Positions 40,443-48,242 of a stretch of DNA of 64,000 nt are shown here, one piece after another (position 1 is the stretch's first letter; every line of letters starts with the position of its first letter). The DNA comes from Rhodanobacter glycinis. Lineage in GTDB: Bacteria > Pseudomonadota > Gammaproteobacteria > Xanthomonadales > Rhodanobacteraceae. The stretch is from NCBI RefSeq assembly GCF_006438785.1, contig NZ_RCZB01000003.1, positions 1 through 64,000 of the forward strand, written 5' to 3'. The translations under genes and the position numbers were made by a program. The notes under the pieces were generated by a model. That model did no database searches. It was not told where the DNA came from and saw nothing but the letters and a program-made list of their open reading frames with translations.

Positions 40443-42347
40443 ATGCGCCTCATGCGCCTCTCGCGCGTCGCCGCGATCGGACTGCTTTTCTCGCTGGCGC
40501 TGACCGCCTGCGTGCCGATGAACGTGCAGCGTTCCCCGGCTGAAATCGCCGCCGCGCAGAGTGCCGAGGCGCTGGCCCGGCAAGGCCAGTTCGATCAGGC
40601 CGCGCAAGCCTGGCTGACGCTCGCCGGCCAGTCGCCCGGACACGCCGACAGCTATCGCCTGCTGGCTGCCGAAGCCTGGCGCCAGGAAGGCCAGATCGAA
40701 CGCGCCGCCCCGGAGCTTGCCGGCATCAAACGCCCGCGTCTGAGCGGCGATGAACCGTTGCGACTCGACCTGCTGCAGGCCGAACTGGCGCTCAGCCAGC
40801 ACGATGCAGCCACCGCGCTGCGGCTCACCACCCAGCCCACCGTGACCGTGCCGGCCGGCATGCAGATGCGCCTGCTGGAACTGCGCGCGCGCGCCATGGT
40901 GGCCAGCGGCGATGACTGGGGTGCCGCGCGCACCCGCGTGCAGATGGACGACCAGTTGAACGGTTATGACCACGCGCAGAACCGCCAGCAGGTTCTCGAG
41001 CTGCTCGGCAAGCTCGGTGTCGATCCACTCAAGCAGCGCGCCGCCGCGATGAAACCGGGCGACCGCATGCTGCCGTGGGTGAACGAGGCACTGAGCCGGC
41101 TCGGCGTGGTCGTGGCGCAAGCGCAACCGGAGCTGCAGCAGCCGGTGGGCACCTTGCTGCCGGGCGCCGACGCCAATGTGCGCGAGGGCTACAAGGTGCC
41201 GAGCCAGGTCGCCCTGCTGCTGCCCGGCGACGGCAACTACGCGGCGGCAAGCGCGTCGATCCGCGAAGGTTTCTTCGCCGCCTATCTCGACGCGGGGCGC
41301 AACCACGCACCGCGCCCCAGCGTGCGCGTCTACGACAGCAAGGGCACGGCCGACGGCGCGATCAAGGCCTACCAGCAGGCGGTCAGCGATGGCGCGCGGC
41401 TGGTGGTCGGCCCACTCACCCGCGGCGAAGTGGCCGCCGTGTTCGGCCAGGGGCAACTGCCGGTGCCGCTGCTGGCCCTGAATCACCCCGACGATCGGCA
41501 ACTGCCGACAGGCGACGCCAGCGAATTCGGCCTGCTGCCGGAAACCGAAGGCGCCCAGGCCGCCGACCACATGATCGAGCGTGGCCTGCGCCAGGCCTAC
41601 GTGATGATCTCCGACGACGATTTCGCGCAGCGTGCCGCCAGCGCGTTCAAGGCCGAGCTGGCCGCGCGCGGCGGTCAGCTCGCGGGCATGGTGGTGCTGC
41701 CGAGCGGTGCCACCAGTTACGCCGACACCATCGCCGGGCAGCACCTTCCGACAACCGCACCCGCCCCCGCGGCCGGCGCCGACACAGCCGCCGCCCCGGT
41801 CACCGGCGACACCGGCATCTTCATCAGCATGCGTCCCGCACAGGCGCGCCTGCTGATACCGCAGTTGCGCATCGCGCAGGTCACCCTGCCGGTCGTCGCC
41901 ACCTCGCACGTCTACGAAGGCAGCGACGACGCCGCGGCCAACCGCGACCTGGATGGCGTGGAATTCTGCGATGCGCCGTGGCTGTTCGACGCCCAGCCCG
42001 GCCTGCCCAACCATGACGACATGGCCGCCCGTTTGCCGTCCGCCCGTGGCGGCGCCGCGCGGTTGTTCGCGTTCGGCATGGATGCATGGACCCTGGTGCC
42101 CTACCTCGACTGGCTACGCGCACACCCCGGCAGCTACCTACCCGGCGCCAGCGGCCAGCTCGCCGCCGACCAGTTCGGCCGCGTGCGCCGCGTGCTGATC
42201 TGGGCGAAATTCCAGGACGGCCTGGCCCACCCATTGGGCGGCAGCCTGCAGATGGACGACGTGCCCTCCGACGCACCGCCGCCGACCACTACGCCAGCAC
42301 CCACCGGCGTCCCGACCGACGGCACCCTGCAGCCCGTCTCGGGCTGA
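40443..42347 (+). CDS. lpoA: Outer-membrane lipoprotein activator of PBP1A, LpoA/LppC family
   Basis: 634 residues from ATG 40443, which has AAGGGA upstream and directly begins a lipoprotein signal ('MRLMRLSRVAAIGLLFSLAL', then T-A-C, Cys23). An N-terminal TPR-like region ('EALARQGQFDQAAQAWLTLAGQ') is followed by a periplasmic-binding-protein-like domain ('VALLLPGDGNYAAASASIREGFFAA', 'RLVVGPLTRGEVAAVF'). The family reaches through the peptidoglycan from the outer membrane to stimulate PBP1A. A Pro/Thr-rich tail ends the protein. Its stop overlaps the yraN start by 1 bp. Confidence 0.88.
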   Translation: MRLMRLSRVAAIGLLFSLALTACVPMNVQRSPAEIAAAQSAEALARQGQFDQAAQAWLTLAGQSPGHADSYRLLAAEAWRQEGQIERAAPELAGIKRPRLSGDEPLRLDLLQAELALSQHDAATALRLTTQPTVTVPAGMQMRLLELRARAMVASGDDWGAARTRVQMDDQLNGYDHAQNRQQVLELLGKLGVDPLKQRAAAMKPGDRMLPWVNEALSRLGVVVAQAQPELQQPVGTLLPGADANVREGYKVPSQVALLLPGDGNYAAASASIREGFFAAYLDAGRNHAPRPSVRVYDSKGTADGAIKAYQQAVSDGARLVVGPLTRGEVAAVFGQGQLPVPLLALNHPDDRQLPTGDASEFGLLPETEGAQAADHMIERGLRQAYVMISDDDFAQRAASAFKAELAARGGQLAGMVVLPSGATSYADTIAGQHLPTTAPAPAAGADTAAAPVTGDTGIFISMRPAQARLLIPQLRIAQVTLPVVATSHVYEGSDDAAANRDLDGVEFCDAPWLFDAQPGLPNHDDMAARLPSARGGAARLFAFGMDAWTLVPYLDWLRAHPGSYLPGASGQLAADQFGRVRRVLIWAKFQDGLAHPLGGSLQMDDVPSDAPPPTTTPAPTGVPTDGTLQPVSG

Positions 42348-42700
42348 TGCGCGCCGCCGGCGACCGCTTCGAGCAGCGCGCCTGCACCGAACTCCAGCGC
42401 GAAGGCCTCGCCCTGCTGGCGCGCAACTACACCACCCGCCACGGCGAACTCGACCTGGTGATGCGCGACGGCGACACCATGGTGTTCGTCGAAGTGCGCT
42501 ACCGCAAAAACGCCAGCCACGGCGACGCTGCCACCTCGATCACCGCCAGCAAACAGGCCAAGCTGATCCTCGCCGCGCAACACTGGCTGGCCGCGCATCC
42601 TCAGCACGCACGGCATCCTTGCCGCTTTGATGTGGTGAGCTACGACGGACCGGCAGAGGCCATTCGGTGTGAGTGGTTGCGGGGAGCGTTCGAGGCGTGA
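42347..42700 (+). CDS. yraN: YraN family (UPF0102) endonuclease-fold protein
   Basis: 117 residues from ATG 42347 (TGATG with lpoA). The core 'GDRFEQRACTELQREGLALLARNYTTRHGELDLVMRDGDTMVFVEVRYRK' has the E-x-D...E-V-K/R-like arrangement of the PD-(D/E)xK-like YraN family, whose molecular role is not settled. It is the last gene of the core region; base composition changes shortly after its stop. Confidence 0.88.
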   Translation: MRAAGDRFEQRACTELQREGLALLARNYTTRHGELDLVMRDGDTMVFVEVRYRKNASHGDAATSITASKQAKLILAAQHWLAAHPQHARHPCRFDVVSYDGPAEAIRCEWLRGAFEA

Positions 42701-43145
42701 CCTCAGCCCTGCGATCAGGTTGGCGCGAGATGTCGCGCGTGATGGGCATCATCAGTTCTTATCGACCGATCCGCATCGAAGTGCATGAGGCTGGTAGAGG
42801 CACGGCCTAAAGCATTGCAGGATCTCGCCTACAAAGAAATGCGAAACAACGCACAGTTAGCGAAGGTTATGAAAGAACCCACAGGTATAGACTCGATTGC
42901 ATTGGTGTTTCCGCCAGCCGACGCGATTGGTTCCACGTGATTCGTTTTGGGGATTCATAGATGTATGCATTGGGAGCGCGAATAGCTCAACCCAAAGCAT
43001 TCATGCGGTGGTCGGCCATAGGCAGGGATACCGCGCCACGCTCCGTATGCATGCGCTGCCGCGAACAACGGGAAGCACTACCCAGTGGGATACGGCCGGA
43101 CAGGCTACGGGTATAGAGGTACGACATCAATTAACTAGGAGTGCA
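42701..43145 (+). other. Intergenic stretch at core/accessory boundary
   Basis: 445 bp with no supported gene. A short hairpin GCGCGA-GATG-TCGCGC lies at 42723-42738. From about 42780 the sequence turns AT-richer. Two copies of GGTATAGA, at about 42885 and 43108, could be -10-like elements, the second about 30 bp before the first peptide gene. No tRNA gene or clear direct-repeat attachment site was seen. Confidence 0.5.
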
Positions 43146-43334
43146 ATGATGAAGCGTTACTTCCTAAACGTGTTTGCTCTTGCGGTGATTGCCGTTGGTG
43201 CTGCCAGCTCTGCTTTTGGGGCAGGCGCTGTCCATACGATGTTACTGAATAAATGCTCTGGCGGCGGCGGCTCGTGCGAGTGCTCGGGCGCTTGTTACGC
43301 CGATTCGACTGGTTGCGTTTGTCGCAGCAACTGA
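43146..43334 (+). CDS. Sec-exported six-cysteine mini-protein, copy 1
   Basis: 62 residues from ATG 43146 (AGGAG five bases upstream; a second ATG follows directly). Residues 2-26 form a signal peptide ('KRYFLNVFALAVIAVGAASS' then AFGA, likely cleaved after Ala). The mature part of about 36 residues is 'GAVHTMLLNKCSGGGGSCEC' followed by 'SGACYADSTGCVCRSN', with cysteines at 37, 44, 46, 50, 57 and 59: C-x6-C-x-C-x3-C-x6-C-x-C. Even cysteine number, Gly-rich loop and export suggest three disulfides or metal binding. A near-identical copy lies about 1 kb downstream. I know no named family with this pattern. A terminator follows at once, so it can be expressed independently of the genes behind it. 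Confidence 0.75.
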   Translation: MMKRYFLNVFALAVIAVGAASSAFGAGAVHTMLLNKCSGGGGSCECSGACYADSTGCVCRSN

Positions 43335-43342
43335 TTGGCCAT

Positions 43343-43375
43343 AAGGCCGCGGCAACCATTTGTCGCGGCCTTTTT
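43343..43375 (+). terminator. Intrinsic terminator after mini-protein gene 1
   Basis: Nine-base arms AAGGCCGCG and CGCGGCCTT enclose a 12-nt loop, followed by TTTTT. It lies between the mini-protein stop and the DsbA-like start. Partial read-through would give more peptide than oxidoreductase. Confidence 0.85.
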
Positions 43376-43389
43376 CATGGAAGGCAAGC

Positions 43390-44052
43390 ATGGCAAGCAA
43401 GAATCTTTTTCAGAATATCGTGACCGGTGCACTTTTGGCTTGTGCGGCGATGGTGGCCGTTTCTATGGTGCACAGGGAGTTCTTTACGCCGGCCCAAGAC
43501 GGCATCCTCACCGGTCAACACGTCGCGAATTGGAAGGACTTGGCAGCAAATCGCACCCCAGCGACAGGAACTGCGGCTTCGCCAGTGACGATCTTGGATT
43601 TCTCAGACTATGAATGCCCTTTCTGCAAAAGCCTCGAAGGGAAGTTGAGAACACTGGCCGCGCAGCAGCCTGGTGTTATTAAGATTGTCCGCTACGAGTT
43701 TCCGTTGACGTTGGCTCATCCGCACGCTTATGAGGCTGCACTGGCCGGCAAGTGTGCAGCCAAGCAGGGCGTGGTAGGAGCCTTTCAAACGGTGGTCTAT
43801 CAAAATAACGCCAAGCTCGGGACGCTCAACTGGAGAGATCTCGCAGCCAGCGCCCAAGTTCCTAACCTCGACCAATTTGCCTCCTGTATCGCGCAAAAGG
43901 AACTTGCTAGTGAGGTTGACGCGGACATGGCACAAGGTCAGCGACTAGGATTCACGAGCACACCTATGCTCGTCATCAATGGAGACGTGGTAAGCGGCGA
44001 CCAGAGCAAAGAAACGCTCGCCGCGCTTGTTAAACGGTATGCAAAAGGGTGA
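43390..44052 (+). CDS. DsbA/Com1-like periplasmic thiol-disulfide oxidoreductase
   Basis: 220 residues from ATG 43390 (AAGG upstream). An N-terminal membrane helix or signal (about 8-27) places it in the periplasm. The thioredoxin fold carries the redox motif C76-P-F-C79 in 'ILDFSDYECPFCKSLEGKL' and the cis-proline at 192 in 'GFTSTPMLVING'. A second cysteine pair (C122, C166) sits in the helical insert, as is usual in DSBA-like thioredoxin proteins of the Com1/BdbD type. It lies between the two six-cysteine peptide genes, so the simplest inference is a dedicated oxidase or isomerase for their disulfides. No DsbB-like partner is in the cassette. Codon use is AT-richer than in the core genes. 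Confidence 0.85.
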   Translation: MASKNLFQNIVTGALLACAAMVAVSMVHREFFTPAQDGILTGQHVANWKDLAANRTPATGTAASPVTILDFSDYECPFCKSLEGKLRTLAAQQPGVIKIVRYEFPLTLAHPHAYEAALAGKCAAKQGVVGAFQTVVYQNNAKLGTLNWRDLAASAQVPNLDQFASCIAQKELASEVDADMAQGQRLGFTSTPMLVINGDVVSGDQSKETLAALVKRYAKG

Positions 44053-44153
44053 GAGCCTGCGTCCCTCGTTCGATTGTGTGCGAGCGATGGATGCTGGGGT
44101 AGCCATCAACTGATGCGCTATCACAGAAAGCTGACACCTTTAGGTGCAAAGGA

Positions 44154-44173
44154 ATTGCCCGATCCCGGGCAAT
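44154..44173 (+). promoter_or_regulatory. Leader hairpin upstream of mini-protein gene 2
   Basis: Arms ATTGCCCG and CGGGCAAT with a 4-nt loop, ending about 19 nt before the strong AAGGAGG ribosome site of copy 2. No T-run follows. It could insulate the ribosome site, stabilise the mRNA or mark a processing point. Confidence 0.5.
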
Positions 44174-44203
44174 GTTGGCAACAGCTCTCCTAAGGAGGAA
44201 GTG

Positions 44204-44386
44204 ATGAAAAGGTACATCCTTAACATCCTCGCGATCGCAGTGATCGCTACCGGCGCAGTTAGCTCTGCATTTGGTGCATCAACCACGGTACACACCAACC
44301 TTTTGAACAAGTGCTCCGGCGGTGGTGGCACCTGCGAATGCGCAGGTGCATGTGCTGCAGATAGCACTGGCTGTAACTGCGTCTGA
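44204..44386 (+). CDS. Sec-exported six-cysteine mini-protein, copy 2
   Basis: 60 residues from ATG 44204, with an excellent ribosome site (AAGGAGG, spacing about 6), which suggests high expression. The signal peptide 'MKRYILNILAIAVIATGAVS' is nearly the same as in copy 1 and ends AFGA. The mature part 'STTVHTNLLNKCSGGGGTCE' then 'CAGACAADSTGCNCV' keeps all six cysteines at identical positions (37, 44, 46, 50, 57, 59). Changes relative to copy 1 are conservative, and the C-terminus is two residues shorter. The strict conservation of core and leader argues that both copies are functional products of one duplication. The role is unknown; candidates are a bacteriocin or toxin-like peptide, a signalling peptide or a metal-binding peptide. 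Confidence 0.78.
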   Translation: MKRYILNILAIAVIATGAVSSAFGASTTVHTNLLNKCSGGGGTCECAGACAADSTGCNCV

Positions 44387-44391
44387 TCGAC

Positions 44392-44418
44392 GAGGGCCGC
44401 AGTGTATCTGCGGCCCTC
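44392..44418 (+). terminator. Perfect 11-bp hairpin after mini-protein gene 2
   Basis: Arms GAGGGCCGCAG and CTGCGGCCCTC with a 5-nt loop, starting 6 bases after the stop. There is no U-run, so it is a partial terminator or a 3' mRNA protector rather than a full stop. The stem shares GGCCGC with the terminator after copy 1. Confidence 0.65.
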
Positions 44419-44467
44419 CCGAGCGACTCACGTAGGTCGCTTACCTCCAAATTCAAGGAGATTCCCC

Positions 44468-45208
44468 ATGTCAATTTCCCGACCTCTCTCTCTATCAACG
44501 GCTATGTTCGGTCTTGCGCTCGCTGCAACTTGCTCGGTTAGCCTCGCAAGTTCCTCTCCATCCAATCAACAGCCAACTCAAGAAAAAAAGGCAGAAGCCA
44601 TCTTGTCTGAGCCGTCCTTTGATGTGGATGAGCTGGCCGCCAAGCGTATTGAAGTCAGCGACGCCCCAAGCGAAAACGGCGGATACGCACTTCTCGCGAA
44701 GGATGTGGTGATTGTGCGAGCCCAAAAGCGCGACCTTGCCGGAATCCGACGCCTTCGGATGACAAGAGGGCAGCAGCCCACAATGTGGTTTCGCAACAAT
44801 AAGTCGAGCTTCACGGTCACAGATCCGACGCTGGTCAACAAAGCGATCGATCTCGATTCCCAAGTGGCGACAATCGCCTCTCAGCAAAGCGCTGAAATGA
44901 AACAGCTGGCCTCAGCAATGCGTGCCGCTAGGACATACGATCGAGAACTCGCTCAACTACGCATGGAGAGGGCGCAGACGAGGATGTCCACCTTATCGGG
45001 TACGAAATCGACCCAAGATCCGGCGCTCACTAGTCAAAAGGTTGCCGAAAACCAAGTCAAGCGGAAAGAAATTAATCAGCAGATCAAATCACTTGAAGCA
45101 TCCCAGCGAACAACCGAGGCGCAGCTCGATCATGCAGTAGCTGTGCGGGATGCAGGGATGAAGCAGATCGAAGTTGACGCCCTCAAGGCAGGTCTAAACC
45201 AGGCTTAA
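44468..45208 (+). CDS. Secreted coiled-coil protein of unknown function
   Basis: 246 residues from ATG 44468 (AAGGAG eight bases upstream). A signal peptide ('LSLSTAMFGLALAATCSVSL' then AS) is followed by a low-complexity Gln/Ser/Glu stretch. A compact region follows ('FDVDELAAKRIEVSDAPSEN', 'GGYALLAKDVVIVRAQKRDL'). The second half is charged and helical ('MKQLASAMRAARTYDREL', 'VAENQVKRKEINQQIKSLEA'), predicted coiled coil. No cysteine is present in the mature part. It sits between the mini-protein genes and the permease pair and could be a periplasmic adaptor or partner. This is inference from position only, and I do not recognise a family. Confidence 0.65.
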   Translation: MSISRPLSLSTAMFGLALAATCSVSLASSSPSNQQPTQEKKAEAILSEPSFDVDELAAKRIEVSDAPSENGGYALLAKDVVIVRAQKRDLAGIRRLRMTRGQQPTMWFRNNKSSFTVTDPTLVNKAIDLDSQVATIASQQSAEMKQLASAMRAARTYDRELAQLRMERAQTRMSTLSGTKSTQDPALTSQKVAENQVKRKEINQQIKSLEASQRTTEAQLDHAVAVRDAGMKQIEVDALKAGLNQA

Positions 45209-45273
45209 GAAATTGGAATTTCGGGCGGCACTTGGTGCCGCCCGATTGATATTGCGTTGACCAAGGGGGCCGG

Positions 45274-46566
45274 GTGTTACGCTATTACCTACAGCTGAGT
45301 ATCCGCAGTCTTGTGCGACACCGCGTCATCGCCGGCATGCTAATCGTTGCGATCGGATTGGGCATTGGCGCGAGCATGACCATGATCACGGTTATCCATG
45401 TGATGACCAAAGATCCTGCACCGGTCATAAGCGGAAGCTTGTTCTATCCCTTCGTTAACGCAAGCCCCCCCGGGTGGCAGGGAGCAGGAGGGGAGAGCTT
45501 CACCTGGGCCGATGCATCTAACCTTTTGGATGCCCATAGGGCTGATCGACAGGCGGCGATGGCCGGTGGCCGGGCATTGATCAGTCCACCCAGCGGGCGA
45601 TCCACTCCGTTCTACGTCAGCGGACATTTGGTGACTGCTGAGTTCTTTGGCATGTTCGAGACGCCTTTCGTGAAGGGGGCTGGATGGACATCGCAAGAAG
45701 ATAGTGACCATGATCGAGTGGTTGTGCTGAACGGTGAACTTGCCAAAAAGCTTTTTGGCTCAGCCAATCCTGTAGGTGAGATGCTTCATCTTGATAATGC
45801 TGATTACCGCATTGTAGGTGTGCTTTCCAATTGGCACCCGCAGCCCCTATTTTACGGTGGACTGAGCGGAGACTATGCCTTCGGCGAAGGGGATCAATTT
45901 TTCGTTCCCCTGCAAACGGCGCTTGACCAGAAAATGCGTATCGGGGGAGGCATGTCGTGTTGGGGTGAAGACAAAGATCCACACAAAGGGGATCAATGTG
46001 GGTGGCTCCAGTTTTGGGTTCGTCTAGACAGTCCTAAACACCGAGCTGAGTATCTCCAGTTTTTGAATTCGTATTGGAGCAACCAACAACAGCATGGAAG
46101 GATGCAGCGCGCCGCCAATGCTAGGCTGGATCCTCTGATGGAACGACTGCAGCACTTGAATCTTGTGCCCGACGACGTGTCACGGCAGCTGTTCCTTGCT
46201 CAACTATTCTTGATCGTCTGCCTACTAAATGCCGTAGGTTTGCTTCTTGCCAAGTTCTTGCAAATGGCACCCCAAATCAGCATTAGGCGGGCATTGGGTG
46301 CGAAGAAGCGGGATATTTTAGTCCAGCTGATGAGTGAGGCTGCGCTTGTCGGCGTGCTTGGCGGAGCCTTGGGCTGTGCACTGACAGCATTTGGGCTCAA
46401 CCTCATTCGAGGTCAACCTGACCGATATGCCCAACTGGCTCATCTTGATGTCGGCATGTTGTCGCTCACCATAGGCCTTGCGATCTTCTCAAGCTTGGCT
46501 GCTGCCGTTGTCCCTGCTTGGCGAGCTTGCCAGATCCCCCCCGCGCTGGAGCTCAAGCTGCAATGA
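45274..46566 (+). CDS. MacB/FtsX-type ABC permease 1 (no ATPase domain)
   Basis: 430 residues from GTG 45274. The N-terminus is 'LRYYLQLSIRSLVRHRVIAG' with helix 1 ('MLIVAIGLGIGASMTMITVI'). A large periplasmic MacB-PCD-like domain follows ('GHLVTAEFFGMFETPFVKGA', 'RVVVLNGELAKKLFGSANPV' and 'GEMLHLDNADYRIVGVLSNW'). Three C-terminal helices contain the FtsX coupling sequence 'ISIRRALGAKKRDILVQLMS'. No Walker motifs are present. MacB-type permeases use mechanotransmission to drive periplasmic substrates through TolC-type channels. Its periplasmic domain contains a Cys pair ('GGGMSCWGEDKDPHKGDQC'). It is coupled to permease 2 by a 4-bp overlap. Confidence 0.82.
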   Translation: MLRYYLQLSIRSLVRHRVIAGMLIVAIGLGIGASMTMITVIHVMTKDPAPVISGSLFYPFVNASPPGWQGAGGESFTWADASNLLDAHRADRQAAMAGGRALISPPSGRSTPFYVSGHLVTAEFFGMFETPFVKGAGWTSQEDSDHDRVVVLNGELAKKLFGSANPVGEMLHLDNADYRIVGVLSNWHPQPLFYGGLSGDYAFGEGDQFFVPLQTALDQKMRIGGGMSCWGEDKDPHKGDQCGWLQFWVRLDSPKHRAEYLQFLNSYWSNQQQHGRMQRAANARLDPLMERLQHLNLVPDDVSRQLFLAQLFLIVCLLNAVGLLLAKFLQMAPQISIRRALGAKKRDILVQLMSEAALVGVLGGALGCALTAFGLNLIRGQPDRYAQLAHLDVGMLSLTIGLAIFSSLAAAVVPAWRACQIPPALELKLQ

Positions 46567-47801
46567 CTCCCCGTGTGCACCTGGGACATATCCTGCACTC
46601 ACTTCGCAGGCACCAATTGACCGTGCTGATCCTCATCATCGAGGTCGCATTTTCCTTTTCGGTAGTCTGCAATATGGCGCTAATGGCGAGCCATAGGGTA
46701 CTTGCCTGGCATCAAGAAAGCGGCCTCCAAGAATCTGGATTGGGCATGCTATCCAGCACAGACAGGTCGAGTACGGGTGGGGATAACCATTGGGCGCGCA
46801 CGGTCGAGGCAATGCGCGCTATCGAGACTATTTCAGGCGTCGAGGCAGTGGCAGCCGTACAGTCACTGCCCTTGAATGGAAATAGCTACAATATTTCTTT
46901 CTCACGGTCATTGCCAGCCGACTCGGGCAATGGTGAGGGTGTGCAGGTCAACGCATTCATTGGCTCGCCAAATATGGTGAAACTCCTTGGGCTTGAGATA
47001 ACCAAGGGGCGGTCGTTTACCCGAGACGAGTACGTCCTAAACAAGGATCAGGGTGCCGCACTGGCAGAAGCAGGTTCGGTGCTTGTTTCTGAGCAACTCG
47101 CGAGGAAGTTGTTCGGCTTACGTAACGCGCTGGGTCAAGTGGTATATGTCGAACGCCACCCGATGCGCATCATAGGAATTGTCAAGCATCTACTCAGCCC
47201 GGCTCCCACTTTGGGTGCTGAGAATGAACTCACCGCTATCGTGCCAGTCCTACCAAACAGTGACACTATTACTTTTCTCGTCCGCGCCAGGTCAACTGAT
47301 CTCGACCGCATGCTGCACCGTAGTGCCCAAGCCCTATTTACCGCAAATCCCAATGGGGTCATTGAAAATGTCTGGCCTTACGAAGATCTGCGTATGAAAT
47401 ACTTCCAGCATGACGTGGCTATGCTGCGTCTTATGATTTATGCATTGGTTGCTTTGCTAGTGGTCACCATCATCGGCATTGCGGGCTTGGTAAGTTTCTG
47501 GGTGTCGAGACGAGGGAAGTCCATCGGCGTTCGTCGCGCTTTGGGTGCACTCAGGAGTGACATTATCTTTCACTTCCTTGTCGAAAACATCTGCGTGGTA
47601 GTAGCTGGGCTCTGTGTCGGAGTCGCGGGAGCGTATACCCTCAACGCCTACCTTATTCGACATTATGGCGAGTCACCGATGTCAGTCATATTCCTCTTGT
47701 TCGGAATTGTGTTGATGGTTGTGGCTGGGCAACTTGCTTCTCTCGGGCCTGCCGTCCGAGCTGCCAAGATACCTCCTTCGGCGGCGATGCGCGGTATGTA
47801 A
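46563..47801 (+). CDS. MacB/FtsX-type ABC permease 2 (no ATPase domain)
   Basis: 412 residues from ATG 46563 (ATGA overlap with permease 1). It has the same layout: helix 1 ('LTVLILIIEVAFSFSVVCNM'), a periplasmic domain ('MVKLLGLEITKGRSFTRDEY', 'GSVLVSEQLARKLFGLRNAL', 'GQVVYVERHPMRIIGIVKHL') and three C-terminal helices with 'KSIGVRRALGALRSDIIFHF'. The two permeases are diverged relatives and probably form a heterodimer. A matching ATP-binding subunit and a MacA-like adaptor, normally adjacent, are absent from the window and would have to be encoded elsewhere. Confidence 0.82.
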   Translation: MTPRVHLGHILHSLRRHQLTVLILIIEVAFSFSVVCNMALMASHRVLAWHQESGLQESGLGMLSSTDRSSTGGDNHWARTVEAMRAIETISGVEAVAAVQSLPLNGNSYNISFSRSLPADSGNGEGVQVNAFIGSPNMVKLLGLEITKGRSFTRDEYVLNKDQGAALAEAGSVLVSEQLARKLFGLRNALGQVVYVERHPMRIIGIVKHLLSPAPTLGAENELTAIVPVLPNSDTITFLVRARSTDLDRMLHRSAQALFTANPNGVIENVWPYEDLRMKYFQHDVAMLRLMIYALVALLVVTIIGIAGLVSFWVSRRGKSIGVRRALGALRSDIIFHFLVENICVVVAGLCVGVAGAYTLNAYLIRHYGESPMSVIFLLFGIVLMVVAGQLASLGPAVRAAKIPPSAAMRGM

Positions 47802-47972
47802 CGCTTGTGTGAGTGCTCAGCCGATGGCCCGCCTAGAACGCCGTTGCGTCCAGCATCGCTTCGATAGATTCCATCCATGAAAGAGACGGTACTTCGTAGC
47901 TGGGGCAATCCCCCCGCAGGTTAGCTGACGCCAGAAGTGGAATTTTCTCTTAGTCTTTCCCGAGGAGATTCC

Positions 47973-48098
47973 ATGAAAAGTCCCGATTCACCGACAGCCA
48001 GATCCTGGTCGTGCTCAAGCAAGCCGAAGCCGGCCCACCGGTACCACAACTGTGCGGCGAGCACGGGATCAGCTCGGCGACGTTCTACAGGTGGCGAC
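47973..48098 (+). pseudogene. Truncated, frameshifted IS3-family OrfA remnant
   Basis: After GAGGA and ATG 47973 the first codons are out of phase because a run of A residues is one base short. From 47978 the frame reads 'KSRFTDSQILVVLKQAEAGP' then 'PVPQLCGEHGISSATFYRWR', the helix-turn-helix start of IS3-family OrfA proteins. It then breaks off into unrelated sequence. Only about 40 of roughly 90 residues remain and no OrfB follows, so it is inactive debris. Confidence 0.82.
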
Positions 48099-48164
48099 GT
48101 CCCCCCGCTTTGAGTAGCGGGACGGTTTAGAGTCCATGTAATGACCCAGCACTTCCTGCACAGG

Positions 48165-48242
48165 TCAGGCCGCTAAAGCATAAGCCTCGGCGGGGGTCAC
48201 CTGGCGACGCCATGTCGGCGCGGGACTACATTCTTGCGGCGC
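48165..48242 (-). pseudogene. Possible transposase C-terminal remnant
   Basis: The minus-strand frame ending at the stop 48167-48165 reads 'TWRRQVTPAEAYALAA', which looks like a transposase C-terminus, and is closed by a stop only 26 codons upstream. The match is from memory of such tails and is weak. It supports this stretch being a mobile-element graveyard. Confidence 0.35.
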
